DNA of 64,000 bases. It comes from Allohahella sp002354735. GTDB lineage: Bacteria; Pseudomonadota; Gammaproteobacteria; Pseudomonadales; Oleiphilaceae. The notes below the pieces were generated by a model, which did not search any database, was not told the origin of the DNA, and saw only the letters and a list, made by a program, of their open reading frames with translations. Within the stretch, counting starts at the first letter, position 1; each line of letters begins with the position of its first letter. The position numbers and the translations under genes were made by a program. The stretch lies in assembly GCF_047946665.1 (NCBI RefSeq), contig NZ_CP172312.1, positions 2,852,001 through 2,916,000 of the forward strand, in the 5' to 3' direction. Below are positions 56,724-64,000 of this stretch, piece by piece.

Positions 56724-57980
56724 TCAGAGCGGCCAGTGCACCTGTAGATTGCCTCCTCCAAAGCGCAGTTCGTGCAGGAGTATGCTGGGTGAGATGGTCA
56801 GCACGGCCCTGTCTTCGGCGGACATGAGGTACTCAAAGGGAAAAGCCAGCTTTCCGATAAAACCGTTTTCGTCACGATTGCGATTGCGCCCGCTTTCGAA
56901 GCGCTGGTCGATGTTCACGTAGCTTGCATAAATCTCCGGCGTAAAGAACGCCCGCTCTGAGATCGCGAAACGCAGGCTGCCGAATATCATCGGCTCACGG
57001 CGATCGATATCACCGACATCATCCAGGTTGCGACCGAAGTAGCCCTGCTCTCTCACCGACAGATATCTAAGTCCTACGGAAGGCCGGTTGGAGTGAGGTA
57101 TGTAGGTGGCCTGTAGTGTAAGTTCCCAGAGGTAGCGGTCGAAATCCGCCGCATTAACCTCACCCTCAGCCTGGGTCAACTGATACGCCCGGCGGGTTCG
57201 TTCGCCCGCGACGTCAATCGTCAGTAGCCAGTTCGGAAGCAGCCAGTCGTGCGTCAGTGCTGCGCTGAAGGACTCGCTTTCAGCCCTTAGCTGACTGGTC
57301 TCACTCACGATGACCGCTTCTGGAGAGTAATTTAGTGACAGCGTTGTGCCTAGCGCATCATCAGCACCATTCAAAGGCTGGTGCCACTGCAGAAAGGCGG
57401 TGGCCGGCTCGGTATCGAACTCGTCCCCGGTATCACTCTTGGTGTTGAAATAGGTGTCCGGCAGAATCCAGCTGGCGTGTAACCAACTCTCGTTACCCAA
57501 ATATCTGCGCACACTGAAATAAACATCAGCTGTCGACTTGTCTGCCGTGACATCCCCCTGCAGCCAGATTTCAGTTTTCTCCATGAGCTGATGGCGGAAG
57601 CCAAAAATCTGCCGCTCGTAGAGACCATCCAGATCTTCACCGCGCTGGATATCAAGCATGAAGGCCTGTCGACCGTCGTTGAACTCGAAGTCCTGGCGGT
57701 ATCGAAAATCCAGGTACAGAACGTCGCTGCCTACACTCCCGGCCGTGCCTCGGATGCCGGATTCCGTGGGACCAGGATGTCGTTGGCTATGGCGATAGCT
57801 GAATTCGTGAAGGTAACGAACGGCATTGAAGTTCTGATCCCGGCCATCAACCACCGCCTCGGTTCGCCATGGTTGCGGGAAATGGTCGGGACCAATGTTG
57901 GCGTGGACCAGGCTTGAGGAGAGCAATAAAACCGGGAGGCAGCGACGATATAGAGACATGAAAGATAGGTCTGGAGTCAT
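56724..57980 (-). CDS. Outer-membrane beta-barrel-like exported protein, unknown function
   Basis: 418 residues (or 411 from the ATG at 57959). Signal peptide ends at VHANIGPD. The mature part alternates hydrophobic and polar residues in many short strands (FMLDIQRGEDLDGLYE, EIWLQGDVTADKSTADVYFSVRRYL, TLSLNYSPEAVIV, WLLTIDVAGERTRRAYQL, FFTPEIYASYVNIDQRF) and ends in VHWPL, consistent with an outer-membrane barrel. No family recognised; no catalytic motif of phospholipase A1 is evident. Convergent with the alcohol dehydrogenase gene (4-nt gap). Confidence 0.68.
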   Translation of the reverse strand: MTPDLSFMSLYRRCLPVLLLSSSLVHANIGPDHFPQPWRTEAVVDGRDQNFNAVRYLHEFSYRHSQRHPGPTESGIRGTAGSVGSDVLYLDFRYRQDFEFNDGRQAFMLDIQRGEDLDGLYERQIFGFRHQLMEKTEIWLQGDVTADKSTADVYFSVRRYLGNESWLHASWILPDTYFNTKSDTGDEFDTEPATAFLQWHQPLNGADDALGTTLSLNYSPEAVIVSETSQLRAESESFSAALTHDWLLPNWLLTIDVAGERTRRAYQLTQAEGEVNAADFDRYLWELTLQATYIPHSNRPSVGLRYLSVREQGYFGRNLDDVGDIDRREPMIFGSLRFAISERAFFTPEIYASYVNIDQRFESGRNRNRDENGFIGKLAFPFEYLMSAEDRAVLTISPSILLHELRFGGGNLQVHWPL

Positions 57981-58065
57981 AGAGACACTGTGGATCCGTT
58001 TTCTAATGCTATACGGGCATTGCTGATAATTGAGTTTGAAAGGTACCCGGCCTTATGAGAAAAGT

Positions 58066-58083
58066 GATAGCAACGTTGTCATC
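58066..58083. promoter_or_regulatory. Imperfect inverted repeat before the antitoxin remnant
   Basis: GATAGCAACGTTGTCATC has outer arms GAT/ATC and an inner CAACGTTG core that are symmetric, 14 of 18 positions in all. It lies 30 nt before the FitA-like start, where type II antitoxins usually bind their own promoter. Confidence 0.35.
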
Positions 58084-58113
58084 ATGCAAAATACCCTTGT
58101 AGAGGCTTTTGAA

Positions 58114-58367
58114 ATGGCCAGTCTGATTGTACGTAATATTGACAATAACGTTGCCAATGCACTGAAAGTGCAGGCACGCAGGCATGGCATCGGTGTTGAA
58201 GCTGAACATCGGCGAATACTGGAACAGGCCTTGATACGCCCGAAAAAAAATCTCTCGCCGAGATTTTGATGGAAATGCCAAACGTCGGGACAGATGAGGA
58301 CTTTGCGCGCGTCGAGTTTGGCGCGCCAAAGAATGCGATTTTGACGTTGCCGGAGCGAAGCTGCTGA
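58114..58367 (+). pseudogene. Frameshifted FitA-type ribbon-helix-helix antitoxin
   Basis: ATG 58114 has AGAGG upstream. MASLIVRNIDNNVANALKVQA, GIGVEAEHRRILEQAL is the ribbon-helix-helix N-terminus of FitA/VapB-type antitoxins. The frame then enters an A8 run (58243-58250) and stops at 58269 after 51 residues. Reading through with one extra A (or two fewer) restores SLAEILMEMPNVGTDEDFARVEF, which looks like the normal antitoxin C-terminus, to a stop at 58367. A second slip near 58341 may also exist. No PIN-domain (FitB-type) toxin gene follows. Either a decayed toxin-antitoxin remnant, a phase-variable or slippage-prone gene, or a sequencing error in the homopolymer. Confidence 0.65.
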
Positions 58368-58417
58368 ACCCGTTTACCTGATTCAGCGCGCTTCACCACG
58401 CGCCTGGTCCTCCAGTC

Positions 58418-61400
58418 TTACAAGGATTCGAGGAACCTCAGCAATGCCCCTTTGTCACCGCCACCCAGGCCTTCATAAGCCACTTTCGAGGCCTCGCCTT
58501 CGCCGCCATGCCAGCGGATCGCTTCATCGATCGTACGAGCACGGCCGTCATGGAGGAAGTTGGCATCTGGCGTACAGCGCTCATAACCATCCAGACCAAA
58601 GGCGTCCCAACCACGCCCGCCGGTGACGCCGCCGGTCACACAAGCTGACAGACCCAAGCCCCAAAGTGGCGCCGTACGCCATTCGCTGCCACTGGCGATG
58701 CCTTCGCCGAGATTGTCCGCAAGGCCGGGTCCCATATCGTGTAGAAGCATGTCTGTGTATGGCCTGATGGTTTGGTTCCGCAGTTCTCCCAGCGGGTGGT
58801 ACTGACTCGTCTTCTGCTCTGGTGTGTGACAGCCAACGCAACCGATGTCGTTGAAGACCGTTTCACCGCGACGGACTTCGGGATTGTCGTAATCACGCTG
58901 AGGTCTCACGCCCAGGAGTGAGATGTATTTCACAAGTTTATTCACTTCTGAGTCTGGAATTTCCGCGCCGCTGCTGCCGCATTCAACTTGCTGGGGACCA
59001 CAGTCGGGCGAAGGCAGCATTGTGGTCATAACGCCCATGTCGGTATTGAACGCCGAAGCTACCTGATGCTTCACGCTGAAGCTCCCGGCCTTGTAGCCGA
59101 AGCGGCCCAAGCGGCTTTCGCCAGTGACTGGATCGCGGATTTCCTGAGCCCGACCGGAGATTCCATCACCATTCCGGTCGTCAGGATCAGCTTTCGCCAG
59201 AATAGCTGCTTCAGGAATGGCCTCAAGCAGGCCAATGCCATTGATATTCGGAGCAATCCTCGCCGAGAAGGTTTCTGGCGCTCCATAGCTGAACTCATAG
59301 TTTGGTGAGCGCAAACCATTTGACTCGCTCCAGAACGCGATGGAAGCAACGCCCTCACCTGCGCTCGCATTATTGATACCGATATTGCGTGGTTGCAGCA
59401 CCCTACCCCGTTCAGGATCTGGACCGCCGTTGGCATCGCCGATCCTGAATACCCACTTATCCAGTGCCTCGCCATTTGGCGCAACTGGCGCCCGTCCATT
59501 GCGAACATGACAGCCAGCGCAGCGATCGTTGATATAGTGCGTACCCGCCTTGCCTGACATTTCGCCAAACACGCCGTTTTCCGGGTTCTCGTCATGCGCG
59601 CCGTTCAGGAAGGAAGTGTGATGCACGCGTCGTCCCTGGACGAAGGGCTGGCCATTTTCATAGCCCAGATTCGTTGCCATCTGCTGGAAATGACCATCTG
59701 GTTCTGCCGTCATCTGAACATGCAGGGTCGTATCACCGCCGAGGCGAGCGCGCTGCGGTATTGGTACCGAATCACGTTGCAGGGTTCGACCTGGTGTAAA
59801 GACGGTCTTGTCAGTCACGCTCCAGGGCACGATGCCTTCACCGACGATGTAGAGAAAGGTGGTGCCGTAATAGTTGGATCGGCCACGTGGGAGCGTACGT
59901 TCGTCGAGAAACTGACTGATTTCGAATTCGAGTTTGTCGCCCTTCTGGATGGGTCGGCCTTCACGACAGTTGTAGGTTTCTTCCTTCCAGTAATTGCGAT
60001 TGTCGTTGGTGGTCATCACCCCGTTTCCACAGAACTCTGCAAGCGTATTGGTGCCGATATACCACCAGCGGTTCTCCGCCTGCAGGTCGTCCAGTTTGTT
60101 TTCGGCGCGTACGTTCATGCGGATGCTGTTGCCACCCTTGGCGACCCTGTCGACGATTTCTATTGCAGCCGTGCGATCTTCCCAGTAGAAGCTCAAGTAA
60201 TGGTCATAAGCCTGGAAGTGGTTTTCCTTGGCATGACGGTCGCGTGCCCTGTCAGAAAATCGGGTGACGAGTGCATCGCCGCGGTCAACCTGGATCGCCG
60301 GCTCGAGTTGGGTAGCCGGCCCGAAGAGTGGGACTACCTTGCCGGCACCATTCGAACCGCCACCCCCATCCGCATTACCGCCATTGCCCCCGCCGTTGCC
60401 GCCATCTGTGCCACCACCGTCGCCGCCGTCGCTGTCCCCACCATCTACTCCGCCATTGTCACCACCGTTATCGCTGCCATCCGAGCCACCGCCACTGCCG
60501 ACTGTGAAGGTTTGCCTTGAGGAATCGACAGCGCCGTTTATTCCGGCATCGAAATAGGTAAAGAAATAGCTGATACGATCGCCCGCAGTCAGTCCACTAA
60601 CCTTAAAGCTGTTCCTGCCACTTTGCTGAGGCATTCTGACATTGATCTGGCCTCCGTCGTTGAGGCTATAGTGCAGGTCAGCCCAGCCTGCCGTGTTGAC
60701 GAAAAATTCTATCTCGCCGCTGCCGATCTCGGTGACACCGCTGACATCGTCGTTCCTGCTAGGGCCTTCTTTCGGGGTAAACTCGAGCCAATTGAGGTTC
60801 AGCGCTGCGCTATCAACAGCGACACGTAGCGTGTGTCGTCCGCTGCTGTCGAGGGTCAATGTGCCAAGAGGCTGGGTCTGAAAAGACTGCCACCCGCCTG
60901 TACTGGAGACCGTATTGCTGCCGGCCGAACGACCGTCCACTGAAACGCGATACCTGCCGCCTCCCACGGCAGAGGCAACACGGGCAGAGAGATCGTAGTT
61001 GCCAGCCGGAAGATCCACATCGAATTCCAGCCAATCACCTGCGTCCATCCAACCAACATTATGACCACCGCCTTCGTCGCTGGTCTGTTCGATATCGACA
61101 TCATCGTTACGATAGGCGCCACCACTATTCCCTGGCGTCGTATCGACGAAGCGGTCATAGGATTCTGCTTCGACTCGCAATACGCCGGATTGCGGATCCG
61201 GCGTCTCTACCCAAACCTGCCCCTGACCATCAAGTTCGTAAATGCGGATGTAGTCGATTTTCATTTGTGCGGGCAGTGGCGCAGTAACCTGCTGGTTTGT
61301 CGCGGCATCAGTGAAATTGCCGCCGACAGCCAGGTTCAGCAACAGATAGAAGGGCTTCCGCAGTGCAGCCATGTCATCGTTGATAGTGATCGGCTGCTCA

Positions 61401-62149
61401 TACAGATCCGTTTCGACACCATTGTCCAGAATGCTGAACCGTATCTGGGAGTCGGTCCAATAGGTGCGGTAGGTGACGAAGCGATTACTGAGCGGCGCTG
61501 GCGCAAGATAGGCATTGTCATTCTGCCAGGCAGTACTGGCGGCACAGGTCGGGTTTCCATCAGAACAGGCGGCGTCCGCGTAGAAAATCACGTTTGCACC
61601 GACAAAGCTATTGATGTCAGCGCCTGAGAAACCCGCCTCTGCACGGCCTTGCGCACGATGTCCAGACTCCATCATGTCGATCTCGCCTTTCTTCGGCCAG
61701 GGTTCGTCGCTTGTTCCCAGCATCCATGCCGCAGGCCATAAACCGGTCCCCACGACAGGCTGCTGCATACGCACTTCGATCATCCCGTACTGAACAGAAA
61801 GCTTGTTCTTCGTATCGATCTTTCCCGAGGTGAACGCCTTGCCATTGTGTTGCACTGCGAGTCCAGGTTCGCGCTTGGCCTCAAGTATGAGCTGGCCGTT
61901 TGCTGTGAAGCTGTTACCGGCTTTGTACCACTCCAGCTCCTGATTGCCCCAGCCGCAAAGCCCCTGCTCACAGCCGTCGCCTTCTACGACGTTCCAGATC
62001 CGTGAGTCGAGAGTATTGAAGTTGTCTTCCCACAACAGTCGGCCAAGCTCGGCTGCGCTCGTCGAGCAACTGCCAAGTGCCACAGAAAGCAGTGACAAAC
62101 CCAGTGCGAAGTGAATGGCAGGCGGCCGGTGGGTGGTGGTGAGATCCAT
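58418..62149 (-). CDS. Multidomain lipoprotein: GH16 beta-glucanase, CBM6, CBM56, diheme oxidoreductase
   Basis: 1243 residues; ATG 62149 has GGAG 8 nt upstream. Lipoprotein-like signal (ALGSC, Cys 28). About 35-310: GH16 with GEIDMMESG (Glu156, Asp158, Glu161), as in laminarinases. About 325-460: CBM6 (VEAESYD, GGGHNVGWMDAGDWLEFDV, LNLNWLEF). About 470-550: CBM56-like beta-1,3-glucan binder (EIEFFVNTAGWADLHYSLN, GQINVRM). About 550-598: Gly/Asp/Asn/Ser linker, low complexity in DNA too. About 600-1243: DHOR-type diheme cytochrome with CAGCH (about 872) and CVGCH (about 1103), NGIGLLEAIPE, RFGYKAGSFSVKHQVASAFN, MLLHDMGPGLAD. Expected to act outside the inner membrane on beta-1,3-glucan while carrying redox hemes. 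A joined hydrolase-cytochrome of this size is unusual. Confidence 0.88.
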   Translation of the reverse strand: MDLTTTHRPPAIHFALGLSLLSVALGSCSTSAAELGRLLWEDNFNTLDSRIWNVVEGDGCEQGLCGWGNQELEWYKAGNSFTANGQLILEAKREPGLAVQHNGKAFTSGKIDTKNKLSVQYGMIEVRMQQPVVGTGLWPAAWMLGTSDEPWPKKGEIDMMESGHRAQGRAEAGFSGADINSFVGANVIFYADAACSDGNPTCAASTAWQNDNAYLAPAPLSNRFVTYRTYWTDSQIRFSILDNGVETDLYEQPITINDDMAALRKPFYLLLNLAVGGNFTDAATNQQVTAPLPAQMKIDYIRIYELDGQGQVWVETPDPQSGVLRVEAESYDRFVDTTPGNSGGAYRNDDVDIEQTSDEGGGHNVGWMDAGDWLEFDVDLPAGNYDLSARVASAVGGGRYRVSVDGRSAGSNTVSSTGGWQSFQTQPLGTLTLDSSGRHTLRVAVDSAALNLNWLEFTPKEGPSRNDDVSGVTEIGSGEIEFFVNTAGWADLHYSLNDGGQINVRMPQQSGRNSFKVSGLTAGDRISYFFTYFDAGINGAVDSSRQTFTVGSGGGSDGSDNGGDNGGVDGGDSDGGDGGGTDGGNGGGNGGNADGGGGSNGAGKVVPLFGPATQLEPAIQVDRGDALVTRFSDRARDRHAKENHFQAYDHYLSFYWEDRTAAIEIVDRVAKGGNSIRMNVRAENKLDDLQAENRWWYIGTNTLAEFCGNGVMTTNDNRNYWKEETYNCREGRPIQKGDKLEFEISQFLDERTLPRGRSNYYGTTFLYIVGEGIVPWSVTDKTVFTPGRTLQRDSVPIPQRARLGGDTTLHVQMTAEPDGHFQQMATNLGYENGQPFVQGRRVHHTSFLNGAHDENPENGVFGEMSGKAGTHYINDRCAGCHVRNGRAPVAPNGEALDKWVFRIGDANGGPDPERGRVLQPRNIGINNASAGEGVASIAFWSESNGLRSPNYEFSYGAPETFSARIAPNINGIGLLEAIPEAAILAKADPDDRNGDGISGRAQEIRDPVTGESRLGRFGYKAGSFSVKHQVASAFNTDMGVMTTMLPSPDCGPQQVECGSSGAEIPDSEVNKLVKYISLLGVRPQRDYDNPEVRRGETVFNDIGCVGCHTPEQKTSQYHPLGELRNQTIRPYTDMLLHDMGPGLADNLGEGIASGSEWRTAPLWGLGLSACVTGGVTGGRGWDAFGLDGYERCTPDANFLHDGRARTIDEAIRWHGGEGEASKVAYEGLGGGDKGALLRFLESL

Positions 62150-62329
62150 TGCAAAGCTCCGTTTATCGTTATACCAGCGAAGCTAAGTGATTGATGCCAC
62201 GAGGGCATCGTCGGAATGGATGAGCGCTTGGGACCAGATGGCCTATTTGTTCGGGAATGTGACGTGGTTACGCTGATCAGCAGCGTACAGTGGGTCCACG
62301 GCCGCGAAGGCCGCAGACGCGCCTGCATG

Positions 62330-62572
62330 CTATTGCGCTGAAGATTCGGACGCTCGCTTCCTGGCCCGATACTCCGGCACGGGCAGCCCTCCCACCCCCC
62401 AATTTGTGAGATCGACCTCGTCGATTACCACAAAGGTTGTAGCAGGGTCCTTATTGAGTACACGAGTCAGGAGCTCGGTTACACCTGCTATCAACTCGGC
62501 TTTCTGTTCAGCTGAAGGACCAACTCCGTCCGGTCCTCCTTCTCGTGTGACCTTGATATTGACGTACGGCAT
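62330..62572 (-). CDS. 4-oxalocrotonate tautomerase family protein
   Basis: 80 residues from ATG 62572, which shares one base with the preceding stop (TGATG). MPYVNIKVTRE gives the catalytic N-terminal proline after Met removal; AEQKAELIAGVTELLTRVLNKDPATTFVVIDEVDLTNWGVGG, in pieces, is the rest of the tautomerase fold, with a short charged tail. These small enzymes use Pro1 as a base in tautomerisation of oxo-acids or in dehalogenation. Cotranscribed with the NTF2-like gene; probably controlled by the divergent LysR regulator. Confidence 0.9.
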   Translation of the reverse strand: MPYVNIKVTREGGPDGVGPSAEQKAELIAGVTELLTRVLNKDPATTFVVIDEVDLTNWGVGGLPVPEYRARKRASESSAQ

Positions 62573-62958
62573 CACTGATCTCCTGCAAGTGTGTAGTGGA
62601 ATACTTTGGTGATGATCAACCACCTGTCGTCGACGCGGATGAGCGTCAGGCAATCGGTATAGTACCGGCCCATCATGACCATTTCAGCTTTCACACAGGC
62701 CAAATGAGGGCCGATGATCTCGATTGCTACAACACGCGCCTCCCGCTTGGCACCGCTCTCGGCAGGCGCCGCTCTCTCATCGACGATCTTCAGATACGTG
62801 TCCAGCGTCAGGTTGCGGTAACTTGAAGGCACGGCGTTGACGTAGCGCGCATCTGGATGAAAGACCTCGGAGAGAATACTGCTATCGGCGCGGAACAGGC
62901 CGTCGAAGTATTTCTCCAGCATGTACTGGATCTCATTAAACTCAAGTGACTGGCTCAT
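62572..62958 (-). CDS. NTF2-like (SnoaL/lumazine-binding-type) protein
   Basis: 128 residues. MLEKYFDGLFRADSSILSEVFHPDARYV is the cone-fold opening of NTF2-like proteins, and AEMVMMGRYYTDCLTLIRVDDRWLIITKVFHYT the closing sheet (PF12893 Lumazine_bd_2-like). Members are often small-molecule-binding proteins or isomerases, frequently of unknown substrate. First gene of a two-gene operon with the tautomerase, divergent from the LysR gene with 134 nt between. Confidence 0.85.
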   Translation of the reverse strand: MSQSLEFNEIQYMLEKYFDGLFRADSSILSEVFHPDARYVNAVPSSYRNLTLDTYLKIVDERAAPAESGAKREARVVAIEIIGPHLACVKAEMVMMGRYYTDCLTLIRVDDRWLIITKVFHYTLAGDQ

Positions 62959-63092
62959 ATGCGTTTTGGTTCCCCTGTCTATGATCTTGACTCATGTAGC
63001 CCATCCTAATACTTGCCAGTCCAACTTAATAATATTATCTTCGACTGAACACGATCCGTTTTTATTATCATCTCAAGACGCGGGTACCGCTG

Positions 63093-63980
63093 ATGAAAAT
63101 CGAACAGCTGCGGGTACTGCATGCCATTGTCACTACCGGTAGTTTTCGTGAGGCGGCAGCTACACTCCATCGCTCTCAGCCTGCGCTGACTCAAGCGATA
63201 AAAGTGCTGGAGGCGGAGATCGGCCTCACGCTGCTGTCGCGCGAACATTACCGACCTGTGCTCACACCAGCAGGAGAAGCGTTCTATCGACAGGCAAAAA
63301 CCGTTCTAGCCGAGATGCAGGTCCTCTCGAATCTGACGCGCAAGCTGGCAGCATTCCAGGAGCCTCAAGTCACCCTGTCTGTCACAGCTACGTGTCCGCT
63401 AAAGCCTTTGCTGGCGACAGTGGACGAAACCATTCAGCAGTATCCCGATACGCATATTCGGCTGCTGAGTGATGCCATGGGCGGCGCCGCTGAGCGGCTG
63501 ATGAACGGTGAGGCAGACATCGTCGTCACTACCATGGATGGCCTGTCGACAGAAGAGGTTGAAGCGCTCCCATACATGAGGATTGAGATAATCCCGGTCA
63601 CCCGCCCAGACTACGGTCCAAATCGCAAGTCGGGCAGGATTAGCACGGTCACCATGAGCAGGTTCACCCAGGTGATCACCTCGGGAACAGGCCGCGGTAC
63701 TTTCGAGCAGAGCCGCGATGTGCTCAATGGCACGCTGCGCTGGACGGTCGCTGATTTCGCGGCCAAGAAAGAAGTCATCATGGCAGGTATGGGCTGGGGT
63801 GGTTTGCCAGAGCATATGATCAGGTCCGAGCTGAAGGCCGGCAAGCTCGTACAACTTGATCTTGCAGAGTTTCCACCTCGTCACTCGTCGCTGTATCAGA
63901 TCCGGCGCAGGGACCACCAAGCGGGCATGGTGGGGACTACCCTGTGGGAAGCGCTACAGAATTCGGCTAACCGTCGATAA
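63093..63980 (+). CDS. LysR family transcriptional regulator
   Basis: 295 residues. Residues 1-60: MKIEQLRVLHAIVTTGSFREAAATLHRSQPALTQAIKVLEAEIGLTLLSRE, in pieces, the LysR winged helix. Residues 90-290: periplasmic-binding-like effector domain (VTLSVTATCPLKPLLATVDET, MNGEADIVVTTMDGLS, GWGGLPEHMIRSELKAGKL). Divergent from the NTF2-like/tautomerase pair, the classical position for a LysR regulator and its target. Effector not readable; possibly the ligand handled by that pair. Confidence 0.93.
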   Translation: MKIEQLRVLHAIVTTGSFREAAATLHRSQPALTQAIKVLEAEIGLTLLSREHYRPVLTPAGEAFYRQAKTVLAEMQVLSNLTRKLAAFQEPQVTLSVTATCPLKPLLATVDETIQQYPDTHIRLLSDAMGGAAERLMNGEADIVVTTMDGLSTEEVEALPYMRIEIIPVTRPDYGPNRKSGRISTVTMSRFTQVITSGTGRGTFEQSRDVLNGTLRWTVADFAAKKEVIMAGMGWGGLPEHMIRSELKAGKLVQLDLAEFPPRHSSLYQIRRRDHQAGMVGTTLWEALQNSANRR

Positions 63981-64000
63981 CTGCCTTGCGCTGCCTCTCA

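Noticed and set aside
60355..60500. Possible CRISPR-like or tandem repeat array
   Set aside because: Irregular short CCGCC/CCACC codon repetition within a coding linker; no spacers or fixed repeat length.
59594..60520. 308-aa plus-strand ORF over the GH16-DHOR gene
   Set aside because: Antisense shadow; the Ala/Thr/Val-rich part is only the complement of the Gly/Asp linker.
1..64000. tRNA, rRNA, CRISPR, insertion sequence, prophage or origin
   Set aside because: No cloverleaf-type sequence, regular repeat-spacer array, transposase, integrase or phage structural gene was recognised on reading both strands; I could not run a covariance-model search.

Overview
The window reads as a piece of chromosome from a free-living, probably marine, gammaproteobacterium. 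The inference rests on gene content: class II fumarase, wax ester synthase, fatty acid cis/trans isomerase, a TRAP transporter, a PEP-CTERM-type sorting signal, an EpsA-type regulator and a secreted beta-1,3-glucanase. GC content looks moderately high and even. I see no rRNA or tRNA gene, CRISPR array, insertion sequence or phage. The assignment is not phylogenetic.

Layout. 1-6.5 kb: start of fumC (running off the left edge), a DUF6160-like exported protein, and two near-duplicate exported proteins (DUF6801 plus two choice-of-anchor-D domains) on either side of an AraC-type regulator; both duplicates keep the same 26-bp element exactly 184 nt upstream. 6.5-17.5 kb: MFS exporter, wax ester synthase, ABC-2 transporter, periplasmic Cti, a GGDEF diguanylate cyclase, a methyltransferase without a usual start codon, and a chemoreceptor ending in a PilZ domain. 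18-30 kb: a tightly packed 11-gene operon for nucleotide-sugar and glycan work (three sugar epimerase/decarboxylase-type SDRs, one fused to a glycosidase-like domain; a dehydrogenase; a Gfo/Idh/MocA enzyme; a GT4; three CgeB-like proteins; a methyltransferase; a small acidic protein). It has no flippase, polymerase or exporter. 30-37.6 kb: small proteins missed by length filters, a VPLPA-CTERM protein, a 3D-domain lipoprotein, a PadR regulator facing a CrtI/retinol-saturase-like flavoprotein, GloA, PpiC, a VOC protein, a FrnE-like DsbA and an RpiR regulator.

37.8-48.5 kb: a locus resembling the NfrA/NfrB surface-glycan system (phage N4 receptor in E. coli), with its own wecB, an NfrB-like synthase carrying a C-terminal MshEN c-di-GMP motif pair, a 1309-residue TPR/beta-barrel NfrA-like protein, plus DUF2334 and DUF4434 carbohydrate-type proteins and a convergent EpsA-type regulator. 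49-56.7 kb: a catabolic operon (N-formylglutamate amidohydrolase-like hydrolase, TRAP transporter, glutamine-synthetase-like ligase, aldehyde dehydrogenase, iron-type alcohol dehydrogenase) whose set fits gamma-glutamylation of an amine or amino alcohol. 56.7-64 kb: an outer-membrane-like protein, a frameshifted FitA-type antitoxin remnant, a striking 1243-residue GH16-CBM6-CBM56-diheme oxidoreductase lipoprotein, a tautomerase/NTF2-like pair and a divergent LysR regulator.

The best candidates for little-described biology are the 11-gene glycan operon, the c-di-GMP-gated NfrB-like locus with extra enzymes, the glucanase-cytochrome fusion, and the duplicated DUF6801 proteins with their shared operator-like element. 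Functions are inferred from recognised families and motifs only; no database search was run.
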